Shown here in pieces: positions 23,084 to 30,710 of a stretch of DNA of 64,000 bases. The translations under genes and the position numbers were made by a program. Every line of letters starts with the position of its first letter. Position 1 is the stretch's first letter. Under the pieces are notes generated by a model that was not told where the DNA came from, did not search any database, and worked only from the letters and a program-made list of their open reading frames with translations. Source of the stretch: Planomonospora parontospora (GTDB taxonomy: Bacteria > Actinomycetota > Actinomycetes > Streptosporangiales > Streptosporangiaceae); NCBI GenBank assembly GCA_014647935.1, contig BMQD01000009.1:62001-126000 (forward strand). Direction: 5' to 3'.

Positions 23084-23637
23084 GTCCCGGCCTCCTTGAG
23101 CACGAAGCTCCTGACGTACCAGGAGCCTCCACGCAGGACGAGACCCGCGGTGGTCCGGTGCCTGCCGGTGGGGGCGCCCCCGCTCACCCGCTCTCCGCTC
23201 CGCGTGCGGACCAGGAACCCGGTGTCGTCCACGCAGTCGATGACCTTGGCCCTGGTGGGCCCGGCCCCGGGTCTCAGCGAGGCGACCTCCGGGCTCAGGA
23301 CCGGCTCACCCCCGATCACCTGCTCCCGCTGCCGGGCGAGCCAGAGGCCGTGGCGCAGGATGTTCAGCGCGTCTCCGGTCGCGTGCCGGCCGAGGCCCCG
23401 GGCCTTCCAGTCCGCCGTCGCCGCCGCCGAGACGAACTCGCGCCACATGCCGCGGTAGGAGGCGAGCACGGCCTCCTCCGCGGCCGCCCGCGGGTCCGGC
23501 GGCGGAGTGGCCGAAGGGAGGGCGGTCGGCTCCAGGACGGAGACGGACTCGGCGGGCGCGGACTGACACCCGGTGAGCATGCACATGACGACGGCCCAGG
23601 TCGTCAGCGGCCCATAGATGGCGCACCGTCGCCACAT
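23077..23637 (-). CDS. Lipoprotein, first gene of the Tad-like operon
   Basis: 186 residues. N-terminal MWRRCAIYGPLTTWAVVMCMLTGCQSAP is a lipoprotein signal with lipobox MLTGC. A Pro/Ala linker leads to a helical-strand domain (AAAEEAVLASYRGMWREFVSAAATADWKARGLGRHATGDAL ... WYVRSFVLKEAGTC) resembling the actinobacterial 'secreted NTF2-like' lipoproteins. Probably anchors outside the membrane and aids surface assembly. The upstream 133 bp (23638-23770) carry the likely operon promoter. Confidence 0.72.
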   Translation of the reverse strand: MWRRCAIYGPLTTWAVVMCMLTGCQSAPAESVSVLEPTALPSATPPPDPRAAAEEAVLASYRGMWREFVSAAATADWKARGLGRHATGDALNILRHGLWLARQREQVIGGEPVLSPEVASLRPGAGPTRAKVIDCVDDTGFLVRTRSGERVSGGAPTGRHRTTAGLVLRGGSWYVRSFVLKEAGTC

Positions 23638-23770
23638 GACATGTCCTCGCTGGTCAAGAAGAGGTAACCACGTAGAGTAGTCACAGTAATGCGATGGGTC
23701 ACCGAATTCCAGTAGCGGGGGCCATCGCGCCGGGTCCGGGTCCGCCGCGGGGTGCGCCTTTCCCCTCAGG

Positions 23771-24571
23771 TCATGACATGGCGGGGCGCCGCCCGGCCGA
23801 CCGTCTGCGCAGGTTGCCCAGATAGCGGTCCCGGGGCAGCGTGCGGACCCGCAGCGGTAGCCTCGGATAGACGACGGCCAGGAGCCGCATGAGCAGGCGG
23901 AAGCGCGCCCTCCGGGCGGGGGTCCAGCTCCAGCCGTACTGCTCGCGGACCGGCGCGGGCATCAGCCCCGCGGTGACGAGCCTGATCACCGGCAGGCCGG
24001 CGCGCGCGAGCCACGGCACGTCGGGGTGGAGGACCTGCTCGGCGACGGCCCGCGAGGCGTCGCTGATCCTGAGGTTCGCCAGCATGTCCGCGTAGTAGAC
24101 GCGGAAGTCGGCGTAGGTCCGCGGCATCAGGTCCGGCGGGCAGCCGAGGATGGTGGCGAAGACCTTCGACTGCTCGTAGTAGGCGGCGAGCTCGTCGCCG
24201 GACAGCCGCCGGAAGACCGCCTCGTAGACGTGCACGGCCGTGGCGAAGAGGGTGGCGGCCACCCAGACCTGCAGCTCGGGATCACCGGCCCGGTAGCCGG
24301 GGCCGGTCACCCTGTCGTGCATCCGCGTCACGGCCGCGCTCAGCCGCTCGGCCTCCTCACGGGTGCCCCAGGAGACGGCGTAGACCCACTGCATGGTGCC
24401 CCTGAGCCGTCCGAGCGGGTCCTCGGCGGTGTAGCTGTGGTCGTGGACGCCCTGGGCCACCTTCGGATGGGCGGTCTGCAGCAGCGAGGCCGCGCCTCCG
24501 GCGGCGAGCAGCACGGCCTCGCGGCCGATCACCCTGACCAGGTCGTCGTCCTCGAACAGTCCGTCGCTCAT
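23771..24571 (-). CDS. MpaB-like oxygenase (DUF2236)
   Basis: 266 residues, DUF2236 family. Visible features are GREAVLLAAGGAASLLQTAHPKVAQGVHDHS at the start, the RLRGTMQWVYAVSWGTREEAERLSAAVTRMHDRVTG segment and HVYEAVF; several conserved histidines and Arg residues match haem-binding MpaB/latex-clearing-protein relatives. By family it would be a haem-dependent oxygenase; substrate unknown. An AT-rich inverted repeat lies just upstream. The downstream neighbour on the same strand is the Tad operon, separated by its promoter region. Confidence 0.83.
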   Translation of the reverse strand: MSDGLFEDDDLVRVIGREAVLLAAGGAASLLQTAHPKVAQGVHDHSYTAEDPLGRLRGTMQWVYAVSWGTREEAERLSAAVTRMHDRVTGPGYRAGDPELQVWVAATLFATAVHVYEAVFRRLSGDELAAYYEQSKVFATILGCPPDLMPRTYADFRVYYADMLANLRISDASRAVAEQVLHPDVPWLARAGLPVIRLVTAGLMPAPVREQYGWSWTPARRARFRLLMRLLAVVYPRLPLRVRTLPRDRYLGNLRRRSAGRRPAMS

Positions 24572-24580
24572 GCGACCATC

Positions 24581-24602
24581 GTAAGTAAGTATTTACTTTA
24601 CG
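24581..24602. promoter_or_regulatory. AT-rich inverted repeat upstream of MpaB gene
   Basis: GTAAGTAA and TTACTTTAC arms around a short centre, 10 bp upstream of the MpaB start and strikingly AT-rich for this genome. It looks like a TetR-type operator or promoter overlap; no TetR gene is adjacent, so the regulator would be elsewhere. Confidence 0.5.
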
Positions 24603-24698
24603 ACAAGCGCCGTCAGCGGACCCCCGTGTTTCCCTACACCGCGCGGCGGCCGTGCCGATGGGGGAAAGGACATCGGCGGGACGAGCGGGAGGCGCGGG

Positions 24699-26405
24699 AT
24701 GGCGGGGCAGGTTTTCCTTCTCCTGCTGTTCGCGCTCGCGGCGGCCGTGGCCGGCGTCGTGGCCGCCGTTGGCTGGCGGCGGCGCCGCACCGCGCCCGCG
24801 GTCGGCACGCTCTCCCTGGTCTCGGCCGCGATCGCGGCGTGGTCCGCGGCGGAGGGGCTCATCCTGCTGACCGGCGACCCGGGCACCGCCCTGCTGCTGG
24901 CGGTGGTCAAGTACGTCGGCGTCGGCGCCGCCATGGCGGGTTTCCTGTACCTGTCCAAGGCCGTGGCGGACCGCGGCTGGCGGCTCCCGCGCCGCGCCCT
25001 GCCGCTGCTCTCGATCGAGCCCGCGCTGGTCACCGCGGCGATCGTGACGAACCCGCGGCACCACCTGTTCTTCCTCTCGATGGACTGGGCCGTCTCGCCC
25101 GAGATGCGCATCCCCGAGTTCGGTCCCCTGTTCTGGGCGCACACCGGCTACAGCTACCTGCTGTTCGGCATCGGCGCGGTGCGGCTGGTCCGCGCGTGGG
25201 CGCGGGGCCCGCGCGCCCAGCGCCCCCTGTACGGCCTCCTCCTGCTCAGCGTCGCCCCCTCGACCCTGGGCAACGTGGTCGGCCTGCTCGCGCTCGTGCG
25301 CACCGCCGACCTGACCCCGGTCGGCTTCTGCGTCACCGCGGTCGTCGTCTACTGGCTGCTCGTCCACCGCGCCCTGCCCGAGCTGGTCCCGGTGGCGCGC
25401 GACCGCGTCTTCGACATGATCGGCGACGCGGTCGTGACCATCGACGCCTCCAGCCGGATCCTCGACCTCAACTCCGTCGCCGAGGACGTGCTCCACCGGC
25501 TGAGGCCCGGCACTCCGGACAGGGTCATCGGGCTCTCGCTCAGGGAACTGCTCGGCGAGGTCTTCACCCCCGCGGACGACGGGGAGAGCGACCTGGTCTT
25601 CACCGACGGCACGGGCCGGCGGCTGGATTTGAACGTGCGCACCACCCCGCTGTACGACCGCCGGGGCGAGCGCGCGGGCTGGGCCATGGTGGCCCGCGAC
25701 GTCACCGCGCTCAACCGGCAGCGGCACGAGCTGGAGCGGGCGAACTCGCGGCTGCGCAGGCAGCAGGACGAGCTGGAGCAGGCCAACGCCCGGCTCCGCG
25801 ACCAGCTGCACACCATCGAGCTGCTCCGTGCCGACCTCGCCGAGCAGGCCGCCCGGGACGCGCTGACCGGCCTGCACAACCGCCGCCACCTGATGGACGT
25901 GCTCCACCGCGAGGCCGCAACGGCCGACGGGGACGGCGGGAACGGCAGGGACGGCGGGAACGGCGGGCGGCTCAGCCTCGCCCTGCTCGACATCGACCAC
26001 TTCAAGCAGGTCAACGACCGCTACGGCCACCGCGTCGGAGACGACGTGCTGGTCCGCTTCGCGCAGCTGCTCTCCGGCGGCGTGCGCCGGGACGACACCG
26101 TGGCGCGCTACGGCGGCGAGGAGTTCGTCGTGGTCTTCCCGGGCACCGACGAGGCGCAGGCCCGCTCCCGGGTGGAGGCCCTGCTCGAACAGGTGGCGGC
26201 GGACCCGGTGCACAGCGGCGGCCACACCCTGCGCGTCACCTTCAGCGCCGGCGTCGCCGCGCTGTCCCCCGGGCAGAGCCCCGACGACCTCCTGCAGGCC
26301 GCCGACGGGGCGCTCTACGCCGCCAAGCGCGGAGGACGCAACCGGGTCGAGACGGCCGGGCCGGGCCCGGAACCGGCCGGAACGGCCACCGGGACCGCGG
26401 CCTGA
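24699..26405 (+). CDS. 7TM-PAS-GGEEF diguanylate cyclase
   Basis: 568 residues. Residues ~1-215 form seven membrane helices of the histidine-kinase N-terminal 7TM type. A PAS domain follows (VPVARDRVFDMIGDAVVTIDASSRILDLN ... GWAMVARDVTALNRQ), then a coiled coil (~345-385) and the GGDEF domain with YGGEEFVVVF near residue 472. RRDD about five residues before the GGEEF is an RxxD inhibitory site, so the enzyme is probably active and product-inhibited. It makes c-di-GMP at the membrane. RBS GGGAGG lies before the ATG; convergent with the DUF3618 gene. Confidence 0.9.
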   Translation: MAGQVFLLLLFALAAAVAGVVAAVGWRRRRTAPAVGTLSLVSAAIAAWSAAEGLILLTGDPGTALLLAVVKYVGVGAAMAGFLYLSKAVADRGWRLPRRALPLLSIEPALVTAAIVTNPRHHLFFLSMDWAVSPEMRIPEFGPLFWAHTGYSYLLFGIGAVRLVRAWARGPRAQRPLYGLLLLSVAPSTLGNVVGLLALVRTADLTPVGFCVTAVVVYWLLVHRALPELVPVARDRVFDMIGDAVVTIDASSRILDLNSVAEDVLHRLRPGTPDRVIGLSLRELLGEVFTPADDGESDLVFTDGTGRRLDLNVRTTPLYDRRGERAGWAMVARDVTALNRQRHELERANSRLRRQQDELEQANARLRDQLHTIELLRADLAEQAARDALTGLHNRRHLMDVLHREAATADGDGGNGRDGGNGGRLSLALLDIDHFKQVNDRYGHRVGDDVLVRFAQLLSGGVRRDDTVARYGGEEFVVVFPGTDEAQARSRVEALLEQVAADPVHSGGHTLRVTFSAGVAALSPGQSPDDLLQAADGALYAAKRGGRNRVETAGPGPEPAGTATGTAA

Positions 26406-26485
26406 ACCCGGCCGGCGACCGAGACCGGGACCTGAGCCCGTACGGCCCGCCTTCTCCGTGGCCCGGCCCCACCCCCTGACGGCGG

Positions 26486-26522
26486 CGGCCCCGCCCCCGG
26501 AGTCGTACCGGGGACGGGGCCG
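26486..26522. terminator. Bidirectional hairpin after diguanylate cyclase
   Basis: CGGCCCCG and CGGGGCCG pair, continued inward by CCCCGG/CCGGGG across one mismatch, loop agtcgta. It lies between convergent genes. Confidence 0.75.
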
Positions 26523-26581
26523 CTCGCCCGAGTGGGCCGCTCGAACCGCTCAAGCCGCTCGGAGAGCGTTCCGGCCCGAGA

Positions 26582-27322
26582 TCAGGAGCCGAACGTGGAG
26601 CGGGTCTGGCCGGTCACCTGCTGGGCCTGCTCCCGGGCGTGGTCGCCGGTGGCCTTGGCCGCCTCGGCGGCCGTCTCCTTGACCTGGCGGCCGGCCTCCT
26701 GCGCGGCCTCCTTGGCCTCCTCGCCGAGGCGCTGGGCCGACTCCAGCACCGCCTCCTTGACCGGCGCGACCATCTCGCCGGCCTGGTCGCGGAGCTGCTC
26801 GGCGGCCCGCTGCTCGGCCTCGGTCTTCGGGATGAGGGTGGCCGCGAGCAGTCCCGCGCCGAAGGCGATCAGGCCGGCGGCCAGCGGGTTGCCCTGGGCC
26901 CCCCGCATGGCCTGCTCCGGCGCCCCCTTGACGGCCTCCGCGGCCTGCTGCGCACCCTGCTTGACGGTTCCGGCGGCCTCCACGGCGGTCTCCTTGATGG
27001 TCCCGGCGGCGTCGGCCGCCGTGTCGCGAACGGTTCCGGCGGCGTCGGCCGCCGTGTCCCGGACGGTCCCGGCGGCGCCCGCCGCCGTCTCCCGGACGCT
27101 GTGAGCGGCCTGCCCGGCCTGCTGCCGCACCTGGTGGGCGGCGTGCACCGGGGTGCCCATCACCCGCTCCCGGACCACCTGCATCCGCCGGCGCATCCGG
27201 CCGGTACGGCGCTGCACGATCCGCGCCGGGCTGGTCTTGTCCGCGAGCCGGTCCACGTCCGCCGCCAGCTCCGCCCGGGTGGCTGCGATCTCGGCCCTTA
27301 TCTGGTCAGGTTCCGCGCCCAT
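26582..27322 (-). CDS. DUF3618 protein with amphipathic 11-mer repeats
   Basis: 246 residues from ATG 27322 (AAGGAGGAT upstream). The N-terminus (DQIRAEIAATRAELAADVDRLADKTSPARIVQRR) is the DUF3618 domain. Residues ~70-132 contain repeats of the type AAGTVRDTAAD, LEA-like amphipathic 11-mers. A single hydrophobic segment (NPLAAGLIAFGAGLLAATLIP, ~145-165) is followed by another charged helical region. Likely a membrane-peripheral or tail-anchored stress protein. It overlaps the Holin-X gene by 25 bp; the three-gene set is common in Actinomycetota, role unknown. Confidence 0.78.
   Translation of the reverse strand: MGAEPDQIRAEIAATRAELAADVDRLADKTSPARIVQRRTGRMRRRMQVVRERVMGTPVHAAHQVRQQAGQAAHSVRETAAGAAGTVRDTAADAAGTVRDTAADAAGTIKETAVEAAGTVKQGAQQAAEAVKGAPEQAMRGAQGNPLAAGLIAFGAGLLAATLIPKTEAEQRAAEQLRDQAGEMVAPVKEAVLESAQRLGEEAKEAAQEAGRQVKETAAEAAKATGDHAREQAQQVTGQTRSTFGS
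26927..27115. repeat. 33-bp repeats coding the 11-mer helix
   Basis: Imperfect 33-bp units (two nearly identical, around 26995-27065) code for the 11-residue repeats of the DUF3618 protein. The unit equals three helical turns of an amphipathic helix, a pattern known from LEA and apolipoprotein-like proteins. Confidence 0.7.
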
Positions 27323-27696
27323 CGCGCATCCTCCTTGAGCGTTTCGATCGTCTGCTCGGGCTTGGGTGACACCTGCCGCAACCTGGCCTTGCCGGTCACG
27401 AACAGGGCCGCGCCGGCCCCCGCCCACAGGGCCGCGACGATGAGCGCGGCCCAGCCCAGGTCCATGACGTTGCCGAGGCCGAACATGACCGCCAGCGTCA
27501 CCAGCAGCGCGACCATGTAGCCGGCGAACCCGGCTCCGCCGAGCAGGCCCGCGGCCTTGCCGGCCTTGGCGGCCTCCTGGCGGATCTCGGCCTTGGCCAG
27601 TTCCACCTCCTGGCGGAACAGCTTCGACAGGTCCTCCCCGATCTCACCTACCAGCTGCCCCAGTGTGGGCGGCTCGGGTTCGAGGGGCGAGCTCAT
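27298..27696 (-). CDS. Actinobacterial Holin-X family protein (DUF1469-like)
   Basis: 132 residues. The N-terminal helix (TLGQLVGEIGEDLSKLFRQEVELAKAEIRQEA) and two membrane helices (GLLGGAGFAGYMVALLVTLAVMFGL and MDLGWAALIVAALWAGAGAALFV) match the phage holin family/Holin-X proteins of actinobacteria. Despite the name, most are not phage genes. Coupled to the upstream gene by ATGA overlap and overlapping the DUF3618 gene by 25 bp; likely a membrane-stress or membrane-organising unit. Confidence 0.8.
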   Translation of the reverse strand: MSSPLEPEPPTLGQLVGEIGEDLSKLFRQEVELAKAEIRQEAAKAGKAAGLLGGAGFAGYMVALLVTLAVMFGLGNVMDLGWAALIVAALWAGAGAALFVTGKARLRQVSPKPEQTIETLKEDARWARNLTR

Positions 27697-28502
27697 CGCG
27701 GCTCACCGTCCCAGCCCGTCGGCGGAGGGGTGACGGGGGTCCCGGGGAAGCGCTCCTCCCCGAACGCCGGATCGGTTCCGGCCGTCCGGCCCGGGGTCGC
27801 GGGCGGGACGGGGGGCGTGACCGGTGCGGGCGGGACCGGCGGGATCGGGGTCGTCGGCGAGCCGGACGCGCCGGTGCCCGCGGCGCCCCAGGTGCCCGCC
27901 GTACCGCCCGTGGCGCCCCAGGTGTCCGCCGTGCCGCCCGCTGTGGCCGGGCCCCGGTCGTCCGCGCCGCTCCACGCGCCCGCCGTACCGGTTCCGGTAC
28001 CCGTCTGGCTTCCGGTGTCCGACGCGGCCTTGGCGATCCGGCCGACCAGGAATCCCGCGGCCAGCGCACCGGCGAGGAACGCTCCAGGACGGCGGCGCGC
28101 GAAGTTCTGGACCTCCTGCACCACGCCGGCCAGGCCGTGCTCGTCCAGGTAGTCGGCCGCTCGCCGTCCTCCGTCGGCGACCTGCTGCACCACTCCGGAG
28201 ACCGGGGAGTCGGGCTTGACCGCGTCGCCGACCGAGGCCAGCTCGTCGGCCCACTGCCGGATCCCCTGGGCGGCGCGCCTGCCCTGCTGCCGCGCCTGCT
28301 CGTTCGCGCGCTCACGCAGCTGGTCCGCCACGCGGCGGGCCTGCTCCCTGGCCTCTCCGGCCACCGCTCTCGTCTGCTCCTTGGCGGTGCCGGCCACCTC
28401 CCCGACAGCCGACCTGGTCTGCTGCGCGGCCTCTCTGGCCGTCTCGCGGAGCTCCCCGCCCTCTGCCGGGCGCTCCCCCGCCCTGGTTGGGTACTCGTTC
28501 AC
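27693..28502 (-). CDS. Alpha-helical membrane-associated protein, triad first gene
   Basis: 269 residues from GTG 28502, chosen because GGAGG precedes it; an earlier in-frame start at 28592 is unlikely. A long charged helix (GELRETAREAAQQTRSAVGEVAGTAKEQTRAVAGEAREQARRVADQLRERANEQARQQGRR) resembles LEA-like repeats. A short hydrophobic segment (GAFLAGALAAGFLVGRIAK) sits near residue 165, followed by a Gly/Thr/Pro-rich tail. No enzymatic motif. It heads the set with Holin-X and DUF3618, possibly a stress-related membrane cluster. Confidence 0.7.
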   Translation of the reverse strand: MNEYPTRAGERPAEGGELRETAREAAQQTRSAVGEVAGTAKEQTRAVAGEAREQARRVADQLRERANEQARQQGRRAAQGIRQWADELASVGDAVKPDSPVSGVVQQVADGGRRAADYLDEHGLAGVVQEVQNFARRRPGAFLAGALAAGFLVGRIAKAASDTGSQTGTGTGTAGAWSGADDRGPATAGGTADTWGATGGTAGTWGAAGTGASGSPTTPIPPVPPAPVTPPVPPATPGRTAGTDPAFGEERFPGTPVTPPPTGWDGEPR

Positions 28503-28782
28503 CGATGCCTCCAAAGGTCGTGCATCCTCGGTTGCCGCGGCCTCTGCCCAGGTACCCTTCCGCCATACACAAACCCACCGAAACAATTTCAAACCTCACT
28601 CACCCCACTGATTCTTCTTATTCACCTCGCACTCCCTGATTCACCCAAGACCCCGACTGACGTGCAGCTTCCTCTCCAAGTCATCGTCAAGGTCGGTTTC
28701 CAGTGAGAATCCCGATTTCGCCCCCGGGTACGGCCAGCGGAGTACGGACGGCATCGGTTCCGGTGCGTGATCGGGGGATCCA

Positions 28783-29913
28783 GTGAAGACGGTTCGATGG
28801 GCGGTGGGCGGCGCCGCGTTCGTCCTGGCGTTCGGGATGGCGGCCTGCGGGAGCGCGAAGGAGGCGGGCGGCGGCGGCACCATGACCCCGGCCGGCACGT
28901 CCCCCGGCGCCACGGGCGGCACCGGGGCGTCGAGCTTCAAGATCGGCCTGCTGCTGCCGGAGTCGAAGACCGCGCGCTACGAGAAGTTCGACCGCCCGTA
29001 CATCACGCAGGGGGTGGCGACGCTCTGCCCGGCCTGCGAGGTCGTCTACGCCAACGCCAACCAGGACCCCAACCAGCAGCAGCAGCAGGTCGACTCGATG
29101 CTCACCAACAACGTCAAGGTGCTCATCCTCGACGCGGTGGACGCCAAGGCCATCGCCTCCTCGGTGGCGAAGGCCAAGCAGCAGGGCGTCAAGGTGGTCG
29201 CCTACGACCGGCTCGCCGGCGGCCCCATCGACGCCTACACCTCCTTCGACAACGTCCAGGTCGGCAAGATGCAGGGCGAGGCGCTGCTCAACGCCCTCAA
29301 GGAGGGCGGCGACCCCAAGCGCGGCCCGATCGTGATGGTCAACGGCTCGCCCACCGACCCGAACGCGGGCGACTTCAAGAAGGGCGCCCACTCCGTCCTC
29401 GACGGACAGGTGACCATCGGCAAGGAGTACGACACCCCGGACTGGAGCCCCGACCAGGCCAACACCCAGGCGGCCGGGGCGTTCACCGCGCTCGGCGCGG
29501 ACAAGGTCATCGGGATCTACTCCGCCAACGACGGCATGGCGGGCGGCATCGCGCGCGCCATGCAGAACGCCGGGGTGCCCAAGGGGACCCCGCTGACCGG
29601 CCAGGACGCCGAACTCGCCGGCATCCAGCGCATCCTGCTCGGCACCCAGACGATGACCATCTACAAGCCGATCAAGCCCGAGGCCGAGAACGCCGCCCGG
29701 CTCGCCTACGACCTCGGCTCCGGCAAGGCCGTGCAGGGCGCCACGACCGTGGACAACGGGAGCGGCTCCCCGATCCCCGCCCTGATCCTCACACCGATCG
29801 TGGTCACCAGGGACAACATCAAGGACACGGTGGTCAAGGACGGCTTCTGGACGGTCGAGGAGATCTGCACCGCCGACGTCCAGGCCGCGTGCAAGGCCGC
29901 CGGGCTGTCATGA
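28783..29913 (+). CDS. Sugar ABC transporter substrate-binding lipoprotein
   Basis: 376 residues. Signal with lipobox GMAACGS near residue 20, then a periplasmic-binding-protein type I fold of the xylose/ribose class (KIGLLLPESKTARYEKFDRPYI ... QVDSMLTNNVKVLILDAVDA ... VVAYDRLAGG ... GIYSANDGMAGG). The PESKTARYE N-terminus and later elements resemble XylF. It delivers a sugar to the membrane complex; D-xylose is a guess by family. First gene of a three-gene operon (ATGA overlap with the ATPase). An AT-richer spacer at 28503-28782 carries the promoter. Confidence 0.88.
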   Translation: MKTVRWAVGGAAFVLAFGMAACGSAKEAGGGGTMTPAGTSPGATGGTGASSFKIGLLLPESKTARYEKFDRPYITQGVATLCPACEVVYANANQDPNQQQQQVDSMLTNNVKVLILDAVDAKAIASSVAKAKQQGVKVVAYDRLAGGPIDAYTSFDNVQVGKMQGEALLNALKEGGDPKRGPIVMVNGSPTDPNAGDFKKGAHSVLDGQVTIGKEYDTPDWSPDQANTQAAGAFTALGADKVIGIYSANDGMAGGIARAMQNAGVPKGTPLTGQDAELAGIQRILLGTQTMTIYKPIKPEAENAARLAYDLGSGKAVQGATTVDNGSGSPIPALILTPIVVTRDNIKDTVVKDGFWTVEEICTADVQAACKAAGLS

Positions 29914-30710
29914 CCGCCGTGAGCGGGGAGCCGGTCCTCGCCGTCGAGGGGATCTCCAAGCGCTTCGGCGCGGTGCAGGCCCTGTCGGACGTCGACCTCG
30001 ACGTCCACGCGGGCGAGGTGGTCGCCCTGGTCGGCGACAACGGCGCGGGCAAGTCCACCATCATCAAGGTGATCGCGGGCGTGGGCCCGGCCGACAGCGG
30101 CGAGATCCGCTGGGAGGGCCGGCCCGTCACGATCACCAGCCCCGGCGCGGCGCAGTCGCTCGGCATCGCGACCGTCTACCAGGACCTCGCCCTCTGCGAC
30201 AACCTCGACGTGGTCGGCAACCTGTTCCTCGGCCGGGAGCTGGGCCGCCTCGGCGTGCTGGACGAGGTCGCGATGGAGAAGCGCTCCCGCGACCTGCTGC
30301 ACACGCTCTCCATCAGGATCCCCAGCGTCCGCATCCCGGTGGCGTCCCTGTCCGGAGGCCAGCGGCAGACCGTGGCGATCTCCCGGTCGCTGCTGGGCGA
30401 GCCCAGGATCGTGATCCTGGACGAGCCGACCGCGGCCCTCGGCGTCGAGCAGACCGCCCAGGTCCTCGACCTGGTGGAACGGCTCCGCGGCCAGGGACTC
30501 GGGGTGATCCTGATCAGTCACAACATGGTCGACGTGATGGCGGTCGCCGACCGCGTCGCCGTCCTGCGCCTGGGCCGCAACAACGGTCTCTTCGACACCG
30601 GGCGGACCACCCAGGAGGAGATCATCGCTGCGATCACCGGGGCGACCGACAACGTGGTCATGCGCCGCCGGGCCCGTACCGGCCGGGCCGAGGAGGCTCC
30701 CGATGGCTGA
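29910..30710 (+). CDS. Sugar ABC transporter ATP-binding protein
   Basis: 266 residues from ATG 29910, overlapping the binding-protein stop. A single ABC domain: Walker A GDNGAGKST, Q-loop region, signature LSGGQRQT, Walker B IVILDEPTAALG and the H-loop SHN. Sugar ATPases of the RbsA/XylG type usually contain two such domains, so this is a half-size, single-domain version, as is common in actinobacteria. It energises the XylH-like permease that follows (ATG 30703 overlaps its stop). Confidence 0.9.
   Translation: MTAVSGEPVLAVEGISKRFGAVQALSDVDLDVHAGEVVALVGDNGAGKSTIIKVIAGVGPADSGEIRWEGRPVTITSPGAAQSLGIATVYQDLALCDNLDVVGNLFLGRELGRLGVLDEVAMEKRSRDLLHTLSIRIPSVRIPVASLSGGQRQTVAISRSLLGEPRIVILDEPTAALGVEQTAQVLDLVERLRGQGLGVILISHNMVDVMAVADRVAVLRLGRNNGLFDTGRTTQEEIIAAITGATDNVVMRRRARTGRAEEAPDG

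Noticed and set aside
20441-23458. 1005-codon + strand open frame opposite the Tad operon
   Set aside because: Low-complexity translation spanning several real coupled genes; no motif.
27298-27696. Phage holin / prophage remnant
   Set aside because: The family name is historical; the gene sits in a conserved chromosomal triad with no phage genes around.
28767-30710. Open frame extending the sugar ATPase upstream over the binding protein
   Set aside because: The extension is out of frame with the lipoprotein and Arg-rich; ATPase starts at 29910 with an ATGA junction.
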